Positions 36,946-44,690 of a stretch of 64,000 bases of DNA are shown here, in pieces (the stretch's first letter is position 1; every line of letters starts with the position of its first letter). This stretch comes from Marinobacter sp. LQ44 (GTDB taxonomy: Bacteria > Pseudomonadota > Gammaproteobacteria > Pseudomonadales > Oleiphilaceae), in the NCBI RefSeq assembly GCF_001447155.2, contig NZ_CP014754.1, forward strand, positions 1,240,001 through 1,304,000, read 5' to 3'. The position numbers were made by a program, and so were the translations under genes. Below the pieces are notes generated by a model. The model had not been told where the DNA came from. It saw nothing but the letters and a program-made list of their open reading frames with translations, and ran no database searches.

Positions 36946-38204
36946 GGCAGCACCTCCTCGTGGCCCAGCGCCACCATGCGCAGGGTTTCCACGTCCACCT
37001 TGGTATAGATGCGGGTGGAACTTGGCGATGCATGACCAACGTAATCGCCGATGACCTTGAAGTTGAACTCGGCATCGACCAATCGCTGTACGCAAGTGTG
37101 GCGCAAGGTGTGCGAACCTGGGCGACGGACATTAATACCCGCTTTGCGCAGGTAGTGCGTCGCGCGGCTGGACACAGTAACCGCCGTCACAGGTCGGACG
37201 GGCGCCAGAACCCGGAAAAACAGCCTTCGCTCCTCGACGTGTGGGCGTGCATTTTTTAAGTAGTCGAGAATAGCTTCGCCTACCACTGAAGAGAGAGGGT
37301 ACGCAGTGGTGTGTCCCGCCTTGCGCTGCGGCACCAACAGGCGTTCTCTCTTCCAGTCAATATTCTCCAGTGTCAATCCGGCCACCTCATGGCCGCGCAG
37401 TCCATACGTGACGAGCAAAAGTAGAATGGCATAGTCGCGCTTGCCCAGAGCACTGCGCCGATCAACAACATCTAGCATGCGCCGGACGTCGTCCCAGGAG
37501 ATCGAACGCGGGAGATCGGCCAGCTGATACCGACGCGGGGACTCTACGGTAGCGCCGAGATCGCGATTGATCAGCTGCTCGCGGTACAGGTAGCGCAGGA
37601 AGACTCGCAAGGAGCTGCACAGCCCCGTCATAGAATGCGGGCTCAATCGGCGACCGCTCTCCACCACAAATGCACTGAGTATGGCTGGAGTGAGCTCGGA
37701 CAAATGCAGCAGGTTGATTCGCGCCAGGTAGGCTTCCAGGTTATGCAGATAATGGCCATAGTGCCGGAGAGACAGCTCGCGCAGGCCCCGTTCTTCACGC
37801 AGATAAACAAAGAACCCCGGTGCCTGAACCAGGAAGGGATCTTGACTGGTCCGTCTCCGACCTGTTCCGCGGAAATCGGGCAACATCAGGGACAGCAATT
37901 GCTCGATCGGTGTACGAGCATCATTAGCCACCCATCGCTTTGCCTGGTATGCGTTCTTGGCGTGAACCTTTACCCAGTGCTTTACATAAGGCTCGACATG
38001 AGTCGGAAGCTCGCTCCACTGCGTGGCACCATGATCGCGAGCAAACTCGCCAAACTGCCTCAGGAGTGGGACTCGCCGCAAGATTACCCTGGGCCTGTAT
38101 CCGTGCCCGGCTAACCACGCAACGTACTGCTCAATCGGTTCCGCGATCCAGGAAGCGCGGATCGCATCGATGGTATCGGGCTTAACGAAGTAATGTTCTA
38201 ACAT
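36942..38204 (-). CDS. Tyrosine recombinase, first gene of the RIT trio (RitA-like)
   Basis: 420 aa from MLEHYFVKPDTIDAIRASW, the longest of the three. Catalytic residues: YGLRGHEVAGL (Arg), HTLRHTCVQRLV (His-x-x-Arg), YVGHASPSSTRIYTK (His, Tyr). The N-terminal part is longer than in a typical integrase. It is the first gene of the operon, close to the right inverted repeat, and its promoter should lie in 38205-38290. Confidence 0.88.
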   Translation of the reverse strand: MLEHYFVKPDTIDAIRASWIAEPIEQYVAWLAGHGYRPRVILRRVPLLRQFGEFARDHGATQWSELPTHVEPYVKHWVKVHAKNAYQAKRWVANDARTPIEQLLSLMLPDFRGTGRRRTSQDPFLVQAPGFFVYLREERGLRELSLRHYGHYLHNLEAYLARINLLHLSELTPAILSAFVVESGRRLSPHSMTGLCSSLRVFLRYLYREQLINRDLGATVESPRRYQLADLPRSISWDDVRRMLDVVDRRSALGKRDYAILLLLVTYGLRGHEVAGLTLENIDWKRERLLVPQRKAGHTTAYPLSSVVGEAILDYLKNARPHVEERRLFFRVLAPVRPVTAVTVSSRATHYLRKAGINVRRPGSHTLRHTCVQRLVDAEFNFKVIGDYVGHASPSSTRIYTKVDVETLRMVALGHEEVLP

Positions 38205-38284
38205 GACAATCTCCTTTCTGGATGTAGGAAAGGAAATCATGCGCCCAAACGGCATCTGTCGTTATGTGTCCTTTTACACGGGAT

Positions 38285-38350
38285 CCTCCCTATGGATTCA
38301 AGGTCTTCCAAAGTGAACGGAACATAATGGGATAGGGAACATAATCCGGA
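38285..38350 (-). repeat. RIT right inverted repeat
   Basis: 66 bp, inverted partner of 34851-34916 with two mismatches. The outer bases TCCGGA (38345-38350) also form the left arm of the palindromic site 38345-38376. Confidence 0.88.
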
Positions 38351-38376
38351 TTATGTGTCCCGGCACATAATCCGGA
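38345..38376. repeat. Palindromic recombinase-type site at the RIT right end
   Basis: Perfect 13-bp arms TCCGGATTATGTG (38345-38357) and CACATAATCCGGA (38364-38376) around a 6-bp centre TCCCGG. The arm-spacer-arm layout is that of tyrosine recombinase crossover sites (dif, FRT, lox). It joins the 66-bp repeat to istA. Confidence 0.65.
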
Positions 38377-39095
38377 ACCACCAGTTCCGGCACGCCGCCC
38401 AGGAACTCGAAGGCCCGGATATGGGAGCCAATCCAGTCTGGCAGCGACTGGCTCCAGGTGGCTTCGGCATAGGTGTAGTTGGACGCGCCCATAACGGCCA
38501 CAAAGACTTGCGCCTCGTGGATTTCTCCAGTGGTGCGATCAATAATGGGCACGGTCTGGCCCGCATAGTCCACGAACAGCTTCTCACCGGCCCGATGGTC
38601 CTGGCGCATCACCAGATCCAGCTTGCCCCGCCAGGCCCGGTAGTGCTCGCAGAACCAGCTGTACTGATAGCCATCGGGGTTGGCTTGCCGATATTCCTGC
38701 CAGAGCAGGAACAGTGTGACGTTCTTGCCCCGGAGCTCATCGTGGATCCGCTGCCAGTCCGGAATGCCTCGGGCCTGTGCCGGCAGATCCGGTGGTGGCG
38801 GGAACAGCCGTTGCTCCAGTTGGGCCTCGTCCAAGTCCGCTGGCAACGGCCAGCTCAAACCGGCCTCAGCTGTGCGGCGCAGGTATTCGCTCACGGTCGG
38901 GCGGCTGACGCCGCAGGCCGCCGCAACCTGACGATTGCTCAGCCCTCGCTCCCACTTGAGGCGAAGGACTTCTTTGATTTTACGCATGGATAACCTCTTC
39001 GCTGGCATCTGGCCCTCTCCGGATGAAAAGGAGCAGAGTACCGTTAGTTATCCCGCGCCGGACGTTTTGATGGGGAAATCAGGCAGCCTGCCGGG

Positions 39096-39190
39096 GTGGC
39101 AGCTTTGCCGTGGAATCAGTGGCAGCTTTCGCGTGGAATGGGTGGCAGGCTTCGTCTGGAATCAGTGGCAACCTTGGTCTGGAATACGCA
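39096..39190 (-). repeat. Four tandem ~24-bp repeats at the IS21 right end
   Basis: Each unit begins GTGGCA and ends near TGGAAT (39096, 39119, about 39143, about 39166), with divergence between units. They are the mirror of the AGGTTGCCAC repeats at the left end and fit multiple IstA binding sites. They are not a CRISPR array: units are imperfect, abutting and element-terminal. Confidence 0.75.
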
Positions 39191-39264
39191 GACAGGTAGT
39201 AGACATTGAGTCCCGGCCCAGCAAGTGATTTGCGGGCACGAATCGAAAAGACCACACTACAAAC

Positions 39265-39876
39265 TCAACCACCCCCAGCTTTAATCCAACTGTATACCCG
39301 CATGGGCGGAATGTTCAGCAGTTCCAGCGTGCAGCTGGTATGAGCCCCCATGACCGGATCAGTAAACCGGGCGACATCTCTCCGGAACTGGTAGGCGATA
39401 AACCGCCCGCCCTCTACCAGGTTGTCATTCACCGCCTGCACGACACGATGAGCCACAGTCGCGGGCATCTTCGAGAAGGGAATCCCAGAGATGATCACAT
39501 CTGGCTGTTGCATATCGTAAACAGCCAGAATCTCGGCTAGATCCTCGGCGCTGCCCAAGTGGTTGCAAAAGCGGGGGTCAACAATGTCGCCAAGCAACTT
39601 ATGGAAGAAAGGGCTCAGCTCAATTGAGAGAAGCCGCGCGTCTCGCCCCAGGTGACGAAGAAACGCGCGCGTGGTGCCGCCCGTACCGGGGCCCAGCTCC
39701 ACGACCTGTCGGGCGACAGATAGCCCAGACGCCTCAACGATTCGCTGCTCCAGAAATCTCGAACTGGGGATCACAGAGCCCACTTGGCCCGGTTCCCGCA
39801 GGAATCCCCGGAAAAAGGCCGCTGCGTTAGTTCTGCGGCTCGAATCGGTATTCGGCTCACCACTTCCCCCATCCAT
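39265..39876 (-). CDS. SAM-dependent methyltransferase, phospholipid N-methyltransferase-like
   Basis: 203-aa class I methyltransferase: VVELGPGTGGTTRAFLRHL as the SAM-binding loop, then DVIISGIPFSKMPATVAHRVVQAV, similar to the PmtA/rRNA dimethylase group. A Gly-Glu box (GGGAGC) lies before the ATG. Substrate uncertain; phosphatidylethanolamine methylation is one option. It is a neighbour of the mobile element, not part of it. Confidence 0.75.
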   Translation of the reverse strand: MDGGSGEPNTDSSRRTNAAAFFRGFLREPGQVGSVIPSSRFLEQRIVEASGLSVARQVVELGPGTGGTTRAFLRHLGRDARLLSIELSPFFHKLLGDIVDPRFCNHLGSAEDLAEILAVYDMQQPDVIISGIPFSKMPATVAHRVVQAVNDNLVEGGRFIAYQFRRDVARFTDPVMGAHTSCTLELLNIPPMRVYSWIKAGGG

Positions 39877-40223
39877 AGCGCTGCTCCCACATGGCCATCT
39901 GAACTGTTATTCGAGTATAGCAGCGAGATTTGAACACGTTGCAGCGATCACCGGGCGCTTGATCAGGAGCCGGTGGATAGAGCCGGTCCGAAAGAAATCT
40001 TTTTGGCTTTTTGAAAACTTAGCTGTGCATTACCTGTTAATTAGCGTACTGTCTATCTCGTTGGAAACATTTAGCAAAGCATTTCACGAATAAGACCTTT
40101 TGTGTTGTAAAACATCTTGTCCTGTTTTTGGTTCTGCACGTTTTTTATTTCCCGCATATCGCCGATCAAAGATCACAACGATCTTTTGGCTGCATCTTAT
40201 TGATTAAAATCAGGATAATTATT
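39877..40223 (+). promoter_or_regulatory. Intergenic and presumed long leader of the cold-shock gene
   Basis: 347 bp without a gene, AT-rich and with many T-runs, upstream of the csp gene. Cold-shock mRNAs commonly have long structured 5' leaders, and this fits. I could not fix the promoter; TTGAAA at 40011-40016 lacks a convincing -10 at the right distance. Confidence 0.4.
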
Positions 40224-40430
40224 ATGTCTATCATCAAAGGCAACGTTAAGTTCTTCAATGAAGCAAAAGGTTTCGGCTTTATTACTCGTGAGGGCGGCGC
40301 AGACGTTTTTGTTCACTACAGCTCTATTCAGGGTGGCGGATTCAAAACTCTGGCCGAAGGCCAGGAAGTTGAATTCACAGTGACCGACGGCCAGAAAGGC
40401 CCGCAGGCAGAGAACGTTATTGGCCTGTAA
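40224..40430 (+). CDS. Cold-shock protein, CspA family
   Basis: 68-aa single cold-shock domain RNA/DNA-binding protein. RNP1 is KGFGFI and RNP2 VFVHY, in the usual order, with [30 protein letters not shown] box before the ATG. It binds single-stranded nucleic acid and acts as an RNA chaperone in the cytosol. Its terminator is probably now about 2 kb away, beyond the group II intron. Confidence 0.95.
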   Translation: MSIIKGNVKFFNEAKGFGFITREGGADVFVHYSSIQGGGFKTLAEGQEVEFTVTDGQKGPQAENVIGL

Positions 40431-40453
40431 ATAACAGCCAATACGTAATGAAC

Positions 40454-40521
40454 GAGTAGGGTGAGGCGTCACCGCCTCATCCCTCTCACAGAACCGTACA
40501 TACGGACCACGTATACGGCTC
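40454..40521 (-). ncRNA. Group II intron domains V and VI
   Basis: On the minus strand 40521-40491 folds as GAGCCGTATACG, GTCC turn, and TATGTACGGTTC, with the catalytic AGC triad at the 5' side. Domain VI follows with a GAGGCG/CGCCTC stem, ending near CCTACTC at 40454. Confidence 0.75.
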
Positions 40522-40527
40522 ATGCCA

Positions 40528-41805
40528 TTAACTTGCCCTGAACTCGGGGACAGGGATGCCGGTTCGTACTTTGGTCAGATCCATCAACCTCAGCTCATTG
40601 TGCAGATAGGCGTTGGGTAAGGCCAGGCTTGCCAGCGGTGAAGCCGCATTACGCCAGCTTTGCATCTTGATGAACTTAAACGGCGGGCGATAGCCCAGCT
40701 GTTTCAGCCTCCGATGCAACCGGCCCGGCTTCTTCCACTGCTTGAGCTGGATGCAGCGCAGGCGCCGCCTTAACCAACTCATCACCTGCTTCAGCACCCT
40801 CGCGCAGTTCGCCACCCGGAAGTAGTTGGCAAAGCCCCGTAGCACCGGATTCAGCTCGCGGATAATCGCCGCAAGCCCGATGCCCCGGTTACGCTTTGTC
40901 AGCGCTTTCAGCTTCTGCTTGAGTTTCACCACCTTCTTGTCCTGGATGCGGGTGTAGTTCGTGTAGATCACCACGCCCAGGAACTTTACCCCCTCATCGC
41001 TGTGGGCGATGTGGGTCTTGGTGACGTTCACCGTCAGCTTCAGCTCTTCTTCCAGATAGCGTTGGGCCACCCGTAACGCATTCTCCGCGCCCGCTCGTGA
41101 GCCGCACAGGATCAGGATGTCGTCCGCGTAGCGGACGATCCGGTGACCCCGGGCTTTCATGAACTGGTCGAAGGCGTTCAGATAGACGTTCGCAATCAGC
41201 GGGCTGATCACGCCGCCCTGCGGGCTTCCCAGCTCCGTTTCTTCAAGGTGGTACCCCACCATCACGCCGCTTTCCAGGAACTGGCGCAGCAGTGACAGGA
41301 CACTGCCGTCCGTGATCCGTTGGCGGAACTGGCGGATGATCAGGTCATGGTTGAGCGTGTCGAAGCATTTCGACAGGTCCATGTCCACAACCCAGTCACG
41401 CCGGTATCGGCGGATAAACAACTCCGCCTTGCCGATGGCGTGGTGACCACTGCGTCCCGGACGATACCCGTAACTCGACGGGTGGAAATCCGGCTCGAAG
41501 ATCGGTTCGATAATACGGCGCAGCGCCTGTTGCACAACCCGGTCCCGAACCGTCGGAATGCCCAGCAGACGCTCACCGCCGTCATCCTTGGCGATGGCTA
41601 CGCGTCTGACTGGCTGCGCCCGATAGCGCTTTTCCTTCAGCTCGAGCAACAGGCACGACAGCTCCACCTCCAGATTCGCCTCAAACGCACCCAGGCTCTG
41701 CCCATCGATTCCGGCCGCGCCCTTGTTGCGCTTGACATGTCTGAAGGCTTCGTACAGACGTTGCTTTGACAGCAGCTGCCCGTACAGACTGTAGTATTTC
41801 CTCAT
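40528..41805 (-). CDS. ltrA: Group II intron reverse transcriptase/maturase
   Basis: 425-aa multifunctional protein. The RT domain (residues about 35-290) has KNKGAAGIDGQSL, VRDRVVQQALRRIIEPIFEPDFHPSSYGYRPGRS, VVDMDLSKCFDTLNHD, GSPQGGVISPLIANVYLNAFD and the catalytic RYADDILIL. The maturase (domain X) follows, with FLGVVIYTNYTRIQDKK and the C-terminal ALTKRN-like region. No HNH endonuclease domain is seen, so retrohoming would use nicked or replication-fork DNA. It appears full length and intact. Confidence 0.93.
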   Translation of the reverse strand: MRKYYSLYGQLLSKQRLYEAFRHVKRNKGAAGIDGQSLGAFEANLEVELSCLLLELKEKRYRAQPVRRVAIAKDDGGERLLGIPTVRDRVVQQALRRIIEPIFEPDFHPSSYGYRPGRSGHHAIGKAELFIRRYRRDWVVDMDLSKCFDTLNHDLIIRQFRQRITDGSVLSLLRQFLESGVMVGYHLEETELGSPQGGVISPLIANVYLNAFDQFMKARGHRIVRYADDILILCGSRAGAENALRVAQRYLEEELKLTVNVTKTHIAHSDEGVKFLGVVIYTNYTRIQDKKVVKLKQKLKALTKRNRGIGLAAIIRELNPVLRGFANYFRVANCARVLKQVMSWLRRRLRCIQLKQWKKPGRLHRRLKQLGYRPPFKFIKMQSWRNAASPLASLALPNAYLHNELRLMDLTKVRTGIPVPEFRAS

Positions 41806-42535
41806 GCCTGCTCATCTCTGTGGTGACGGCTTCGAGGATCGGTCTGGCTGCCGGTCTGTTTCAGGCGATCCGTCCGGGTACTAGCGCTCTGGCAATCTGC
41901 CGCCACGGTATCGCTCTACTCCCTTGTTCGGAGAACACCAGAGCCACTGCGTTCCCGCAGTACCCCAGTGCACGTCCCTGCCCCGTCGGGCAGCTTGTGA
42001 ACACAGCGTCCACCTCTCACTCGTCGTCCGTCATTCTCGTTAATGACTTCCGCCCTTCGCATCCGATCAGAGCTTTTGACCCTGACCGGTCCGCTGAACC
42101 TCCGCCAGCGGTCATTCCGGTTTTGTCCTCCACGCTGTTACCAGGCTTCTCAGGCCGGAACTTCCTCACTACTACGGCTTCATCTGCCACCTCGCACCGA
42201 CTGCGGCCTCGGCTTTCACCTTGCGCCACAGCCTCCGGCGTCGCCGGATTCGGTGTCAGGCTTCCCCGGTTACTGCACCGGCTCCCTGTTAACGATGCCA
42301 CCCTCAAACACAGCACAGGTCTGACTGAGTATCGGGCGTCGCGCTATTTTGCACGCTAACCCACCTGGACTGCCGAAGCAGGTTCACTTGCGTTGTGTAC
42401 CGTTAACTTCCTATGGCTTCCTTCAGGCCCCACCGTTGGCCAGTGACGCCCTTGCCAGTCGGATTGTCTTCCCCTCAGTCGGGGTGACGCCATCTTCTTT
42501 CAGATGGCCGGGTTTGCCGGCTTCGCCGGGCAAAC

Positions 42536-42563
42536 AAAAAAGGCAGCTTCGGCTGCCTTTTTT
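42536..42563. terminator. Bidirectional intrinsic terminator
   Basis: Six A, GGCAGC, TTCG tetraloop, GCTGCC, six T: a perfect 6-bp stem with T-runs on both strands. It would end transcription of the 53-aa gene from the right and, originally, the csp gene from the left. Confidence 0.9.
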
Positions 42564-42620
42564 GCTGAACCAACCCGGATATATTTACTTCCATAACCAG
42601 CCCGGGGTATCGCCAGATCA

Positions 42621-42782
42621 TCAACTGCTTTTCAGGTTAATCTGCTTTGTACCGGTGGAAGTCAGTTGCCCACTTTTACCTTTGCCCACCTGCTCAACAC
42701 GACCGCCGGATTTTAAAAAGGCTGCAGTCTGCGCCTCAATCTCTGCAGATGTTAAAGTAGCTTTCACGGCTTTTTTACTCAT
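42621..42782 (-). CDS. Small hypothetical protein (53 aa), possibly SutA-like
   Basis: 53-aa basic, hydrophilic protein with SAEIEAQTAAFLKSGGRVEQVGKGKSG in the middle. The AFL-SGG-RVEQ part recalls the FLSRGGKVQEI stretch of SutA-type RNA-polymerase-binding proteins, but the resemblance is short. The start has a GTGGAAA box, and a bidirectional terminator follows. It was too short for easy detection, but codon use and the terminator support it. Confidence 0.55.
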   Translation of the reverse strand: MSKKAVKATLTSAEIEAQTAAFLKSGGRVEQVGKGKSGQLTSTGTKQINLKSS

Positions 42783-42865
42783 GATATTTTCCACATTAAG
42801 TCTTGGCTTATTCGCCGGTATTAGTACCCCAGTCTATCTGAAATCAAAAAATAATGTTGGAATGA

Positions 42866-43792
42866 TTAATCAAACGGGCCGCTATTAGCGCCCTCCCGCT
42901 TCCGCTCAGCATCCAGCAACGCCCGCTTTCTCTCCAGACCCCAGCGATACCCGCCAAGCCCGCCATCACCCCGCAACACCCTGTGACAGGGAATCAGCAC
43001 GCCTATCCGGTTTTTGCCGCAGGCAGAAGCAACCGCCCGCACCGCTTTGGGCTTGTCGATCTTCGCAGCCAACTCGCTGTAGCTAAGCACATCGCCTTCC
43101 CGGATGCTCAACAGGAATTGCCACACTTTCATCTGAAAAGCCGTCCCTCGCATATCCAACGGCAGATCCGGCCTCGGGGCGCCCTGGCTGATGTGTTCAT
43201 CCAAAGCCTCCACCCAGGCATCAAGTTCCGGGGCATTCCGGGCCGGTGACGCCATCACTTCGGCCTTGGGAAATTCTGCTTTCAGACCACTCACCAACGA
43301 GGACTCACTGTCACCAAACTGGGCAAAACAGACGCCCCTTTCCGTTGCCGCCATGGCCATCAAGCCCAGAGAGGTGAGCCGGCAAGCGTAGACGATGACC
43401 TCACCCTCACCCCCAGCCCGATAGGCCCTGGGCGGCATTCCAATATCGCGGTGCGCTTCCCCATAAACCCGGCTGACGGACCCAAACCCAGAGGCAAAAA
43501 TCGCATCCGTGACCTTATCGCCATTTTTCAGGGATTGCTTGAAGTGGCGCATCCGCACAGCGTCCTGATAGTTTTTTGGAGACACGCCAAAAGCTTCTTT
43601 GAATTGCCTTTGCAGCCGAGAGGGAGAAAGCCCAACAATAGCCGCCAAGCCTGCCAGTGTCAGTGGCTCGTGTGCGTGTGTCTCAATATAACGTGCGATT
43701 CTCACCAGCCGGGTCAGTTGTGAATCCTCGTCCTGGCGCTCGCCCCCGGATTTCGAGGCAGCACGCGTGTCCTTTTGCCCTGGCAACGGCAT
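42866..43792 (-). CDS. AraC-type HTH fused to methylated-DNA--cysteine S-methyltransferase (Ada-like)
   Basis: 308-aa protein that would repair O6-alkylguanine and regulate its own pathway. Order: AraC-type HTH (SPSRLQRQFKEAFGVSPKNYQDAVRMRHF, DAIFASGFGSVSRVYGEAHR), a linker domain, then the Ogt-type domain with IPCHRV, where Cys is the alkyl acceptor, and the GGYRWGLERK motif. It lacks the N-terminal zinc/phosphotriester domain of E. coli Ada, so it cannot sense methyl phosphotriesters that way. GGGGAATG box before the start. Confidence 0.9.
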   Translation of the reverse strand: MPLPGQKDTRAASKSGGERQDEDSQLTRLVRIARYIETHAHEPLTLAGLAAIVGLSPSRLQRQFKEAFGVSPKNYQDAVRMRHFKQSLKNGDKVTDAIFASGFGSVSRVYGEAHRDIGMPPRAYRAGGEGEVIVYACRLTSLGLMAMAATERGVCFAQFGDSESSLVSGLKAEFPKAEVMASPARNAPELDAWVEALDEHISQGAPRPDLPLDMRGTAFQMKVWQFLLSIREGDVLSYSELAAKIDKPKAVRAVASACGKNRIGVLIPCHRVLRGDGGLGGYRWGLERKRALLDAERKREGANSGPFD

Positions 43793-43895
43793 GTCATTCC
43801 CCTATATTCGCCAAGCACAGGGCTATTACAACGGACAATGCCAGGCGTTTCCATCCGATTCTTGCCCTGTTACTCCTTGCGACGCCCGCCGGCGT

Positions 43896-44600
43896 TTACC
43901 GGTCAGTCTTGACGCATCGGGAGATGAAAAAAATCAGGCTCTTGGATGTAGGATTTTCTGAGGCGGGTTCCAACATCCGGGAAACAACTAAACCCGCCTC
44001 ACTGAATAACCGGCTCCAGTCCGCCAGTGTCCGAACGTAAAGAGGAGACGGTTCGCCGAAATCGCCAGGCAAGCCGGCCCAGGTGCCTTCCCGCCAACCG
44101 CTCTTGGCCACCTCGTTTCCGCTGAACATCATCGGGTGCAGTGTCTGGATGATCAACACACCGCCTGGGGTCAGCATTTGAGGGACAGACATAACGCACC
44201 GGCGCACAGTTTCGTCGCCAAACAGTGAAAAGTTACAGACGACCAGGTCAAATATTCCAAGCCCCAACTTAGCGAGATCAGACTGATCTCCAACCACATA
44301 ATGCCCCTTGCGATGCTCTTGGGCGTATTCGATCAGCTCCCGGGATGCATCCACGCCGACGGCGCGAGAGCCAGACCTGGTCAGTAAATCCACTAACCAG
44401 CCCTCTCCGCAGCCCACATCCAGGACCCGAGAGTTCGGCTGAACATGGTCATTGATTGCGGCAAGCAAAGCATCACGCGACGCCACGCCCGGCGAACGGA
44501 TTCCGTGATCCCGGACGGCATCAATCCAGGACCTCCCGTTCTCATCCCATGCCTGGACAATCAACTTTTCATAGAGATCTGGGGTCTTCTTGAGGGACAT
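43896..44600 (-). CDS. Class I SAM-dependent methyltransferase
   Basis: 234-aa protein with the SAM-binding motif VLDVGCGEGWLVDLLTRSG and VGDQSDLAKLGLGIFDLVVCNFSL as motif II/III. GGAG box before the ATG. Similar to generic methyltransferase-11/25 proteins; substrate unknown. It lies downstream of the membrane protein gene at 44691 on the same strand, 90 bp apart. Confidence 0.8.
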   Translation of the reverse strand: MSLKKTPDLYEKLIVQAWDENGRSWIDAVRDHGIRSPGVASRDALLAAINDHVQPNSRVLDVGCGEGWLVDLLTRSGSRAVGVDASRELIEYAQEHRKGHYVVGDQSDLAKLGLGIFDLVVCNFSLFGDETVRRCVMSVPQMLTPGGVLIIQTLHPMMFSGNEVAKSGWREGTWAGLPGDFGEPSPLYVRTLADWSRLFSEAGLVVSRMLEPASENPTSKSLIFFISRCVKTDR

Positions 44601-44690
44601 CAGGGGCTCCGCGGCGCTTCAAAATGCCCCATTGTAACCTGCAGCAACGACTCCAGCGGTACTGCAGTGACGAATGGCAAACAAGCCTCT

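Larger units (their letters stand above)
34856..38370 (-). mobile_element. RIT element (recombinase in trio)
   Basis: 3.5-kb element of three consecutive, overlapping tyrosine recombinase genes read on the minus strand, between 66-bp inverted repeats differing at only two positions. Target sequence TCCGG(A) is present at both edges (34851-34855 and 38371-38375), a 5-6-bp duplication. The trio organisation and symmetrical ends match described RIT elements, which move by a poorly known mechanism. It sits inside istA. The right end has 26 extra base pairs forming a recombinase-type site. Confidence 0.88.
33947..39008 (-). pseudogene. istA: IS21-family transposase IstA, split by a RIT element
   Basis: The N-terminal part (39008 down to 38371) carries the HTH region LSMRKIKEVLRLKWERGLSNRQVAAACGVSRPTVSEYLRR and the first DDE residues (LFVDYAGQTVPI). 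The C-terminal part (34850 down to 33947) holds the rest. Joining them across the RIT element gives 1542 nt in one frame (513 aa, normal for IstA), with VVPDNLRSG at the join. In the present state the two fragments are separate and IstA activity is lost. Confidence 0.88.
33076..39190 (-). mobile_element. IS21-family element carrying a nested RIT element
   Basis: 6115 bp in total, about 2.6 kb without its own insertion. The ends start TGCGTA at 33076 and, inverted, at 39190, and both continue with AAGGTTGCCAC repeats, as expected of IS21 elements (5'-TG..CA-3'). istA and istB are in order on the minus strand. The left end (33090-33170) has at least two copies of the terminal repeat and the right end has four. 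istA is broken by the RIT insertion, so this copy is unlikely to transpose on its own. Confidence 0.9.
32540..39228 (+). pseudogene. DUF2845 protein, C-terminus interrupted by an IS21 element
   Basis: Exported protein (signal peptide ending ASQGA) with two DUF2845-type repeats, CGSALVNDGAWPVEVEKSCGQPDYV and the later CGEPASKRVEW, whose conserved Cys residues suggest disulfides. The frame breaks at 33075, where the IS21 element begins. After it, from 39198, the frame continues to the stop at 39226-39228 (VVDIESRPSK). Without the element and one GACAGGT copy the gene encodes 188 aa. As interrupted, translation stops at 33082 inside the IS, so only about ten residues are lost and the product may still work. 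Confidence 0.85.
40454..42535 (-). mobile_element. Group II intron with reverse transcriptase
   Basis: Ribozyme intron on the minus strand. The 3' end at about 40454 (domains V and VI, ending CTACTC) is well supported. The 5' end is not certain and is placed just after the terminator at 42536-42563. About 730 bp of structured non-coding RNA precede the RT start at 41805. The ORF has no endonuclease domain. Insertion next to a terminator hairpin is the habit of class C introns, but I could not confirm the class or the GUGYG-type 5' motif. Confidence 0.75.

Noticed and set aside
34943..38204. Three phage integrase genes as a prophage or integron
   Set aside because: No phage structural genes, no attI/attC sites or cassettes. 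The overlapping trio inside 66-bp inverted repeats is a RIT element.
39096..39190. Tandem ~24-bp repeats that could be mistaken for a CRISPR array
   Set aside because: The units are imperfect, abut each other without spacers, and are the terminal repeats of the IS21 element, mirrored at its other end. No cas genes.
41766..42359. Plus-strand reading frame in the intron 5' region
   Set aside because: It lies on the strand opposite the structured intron RNA and shows no recognisable domain or start signal.
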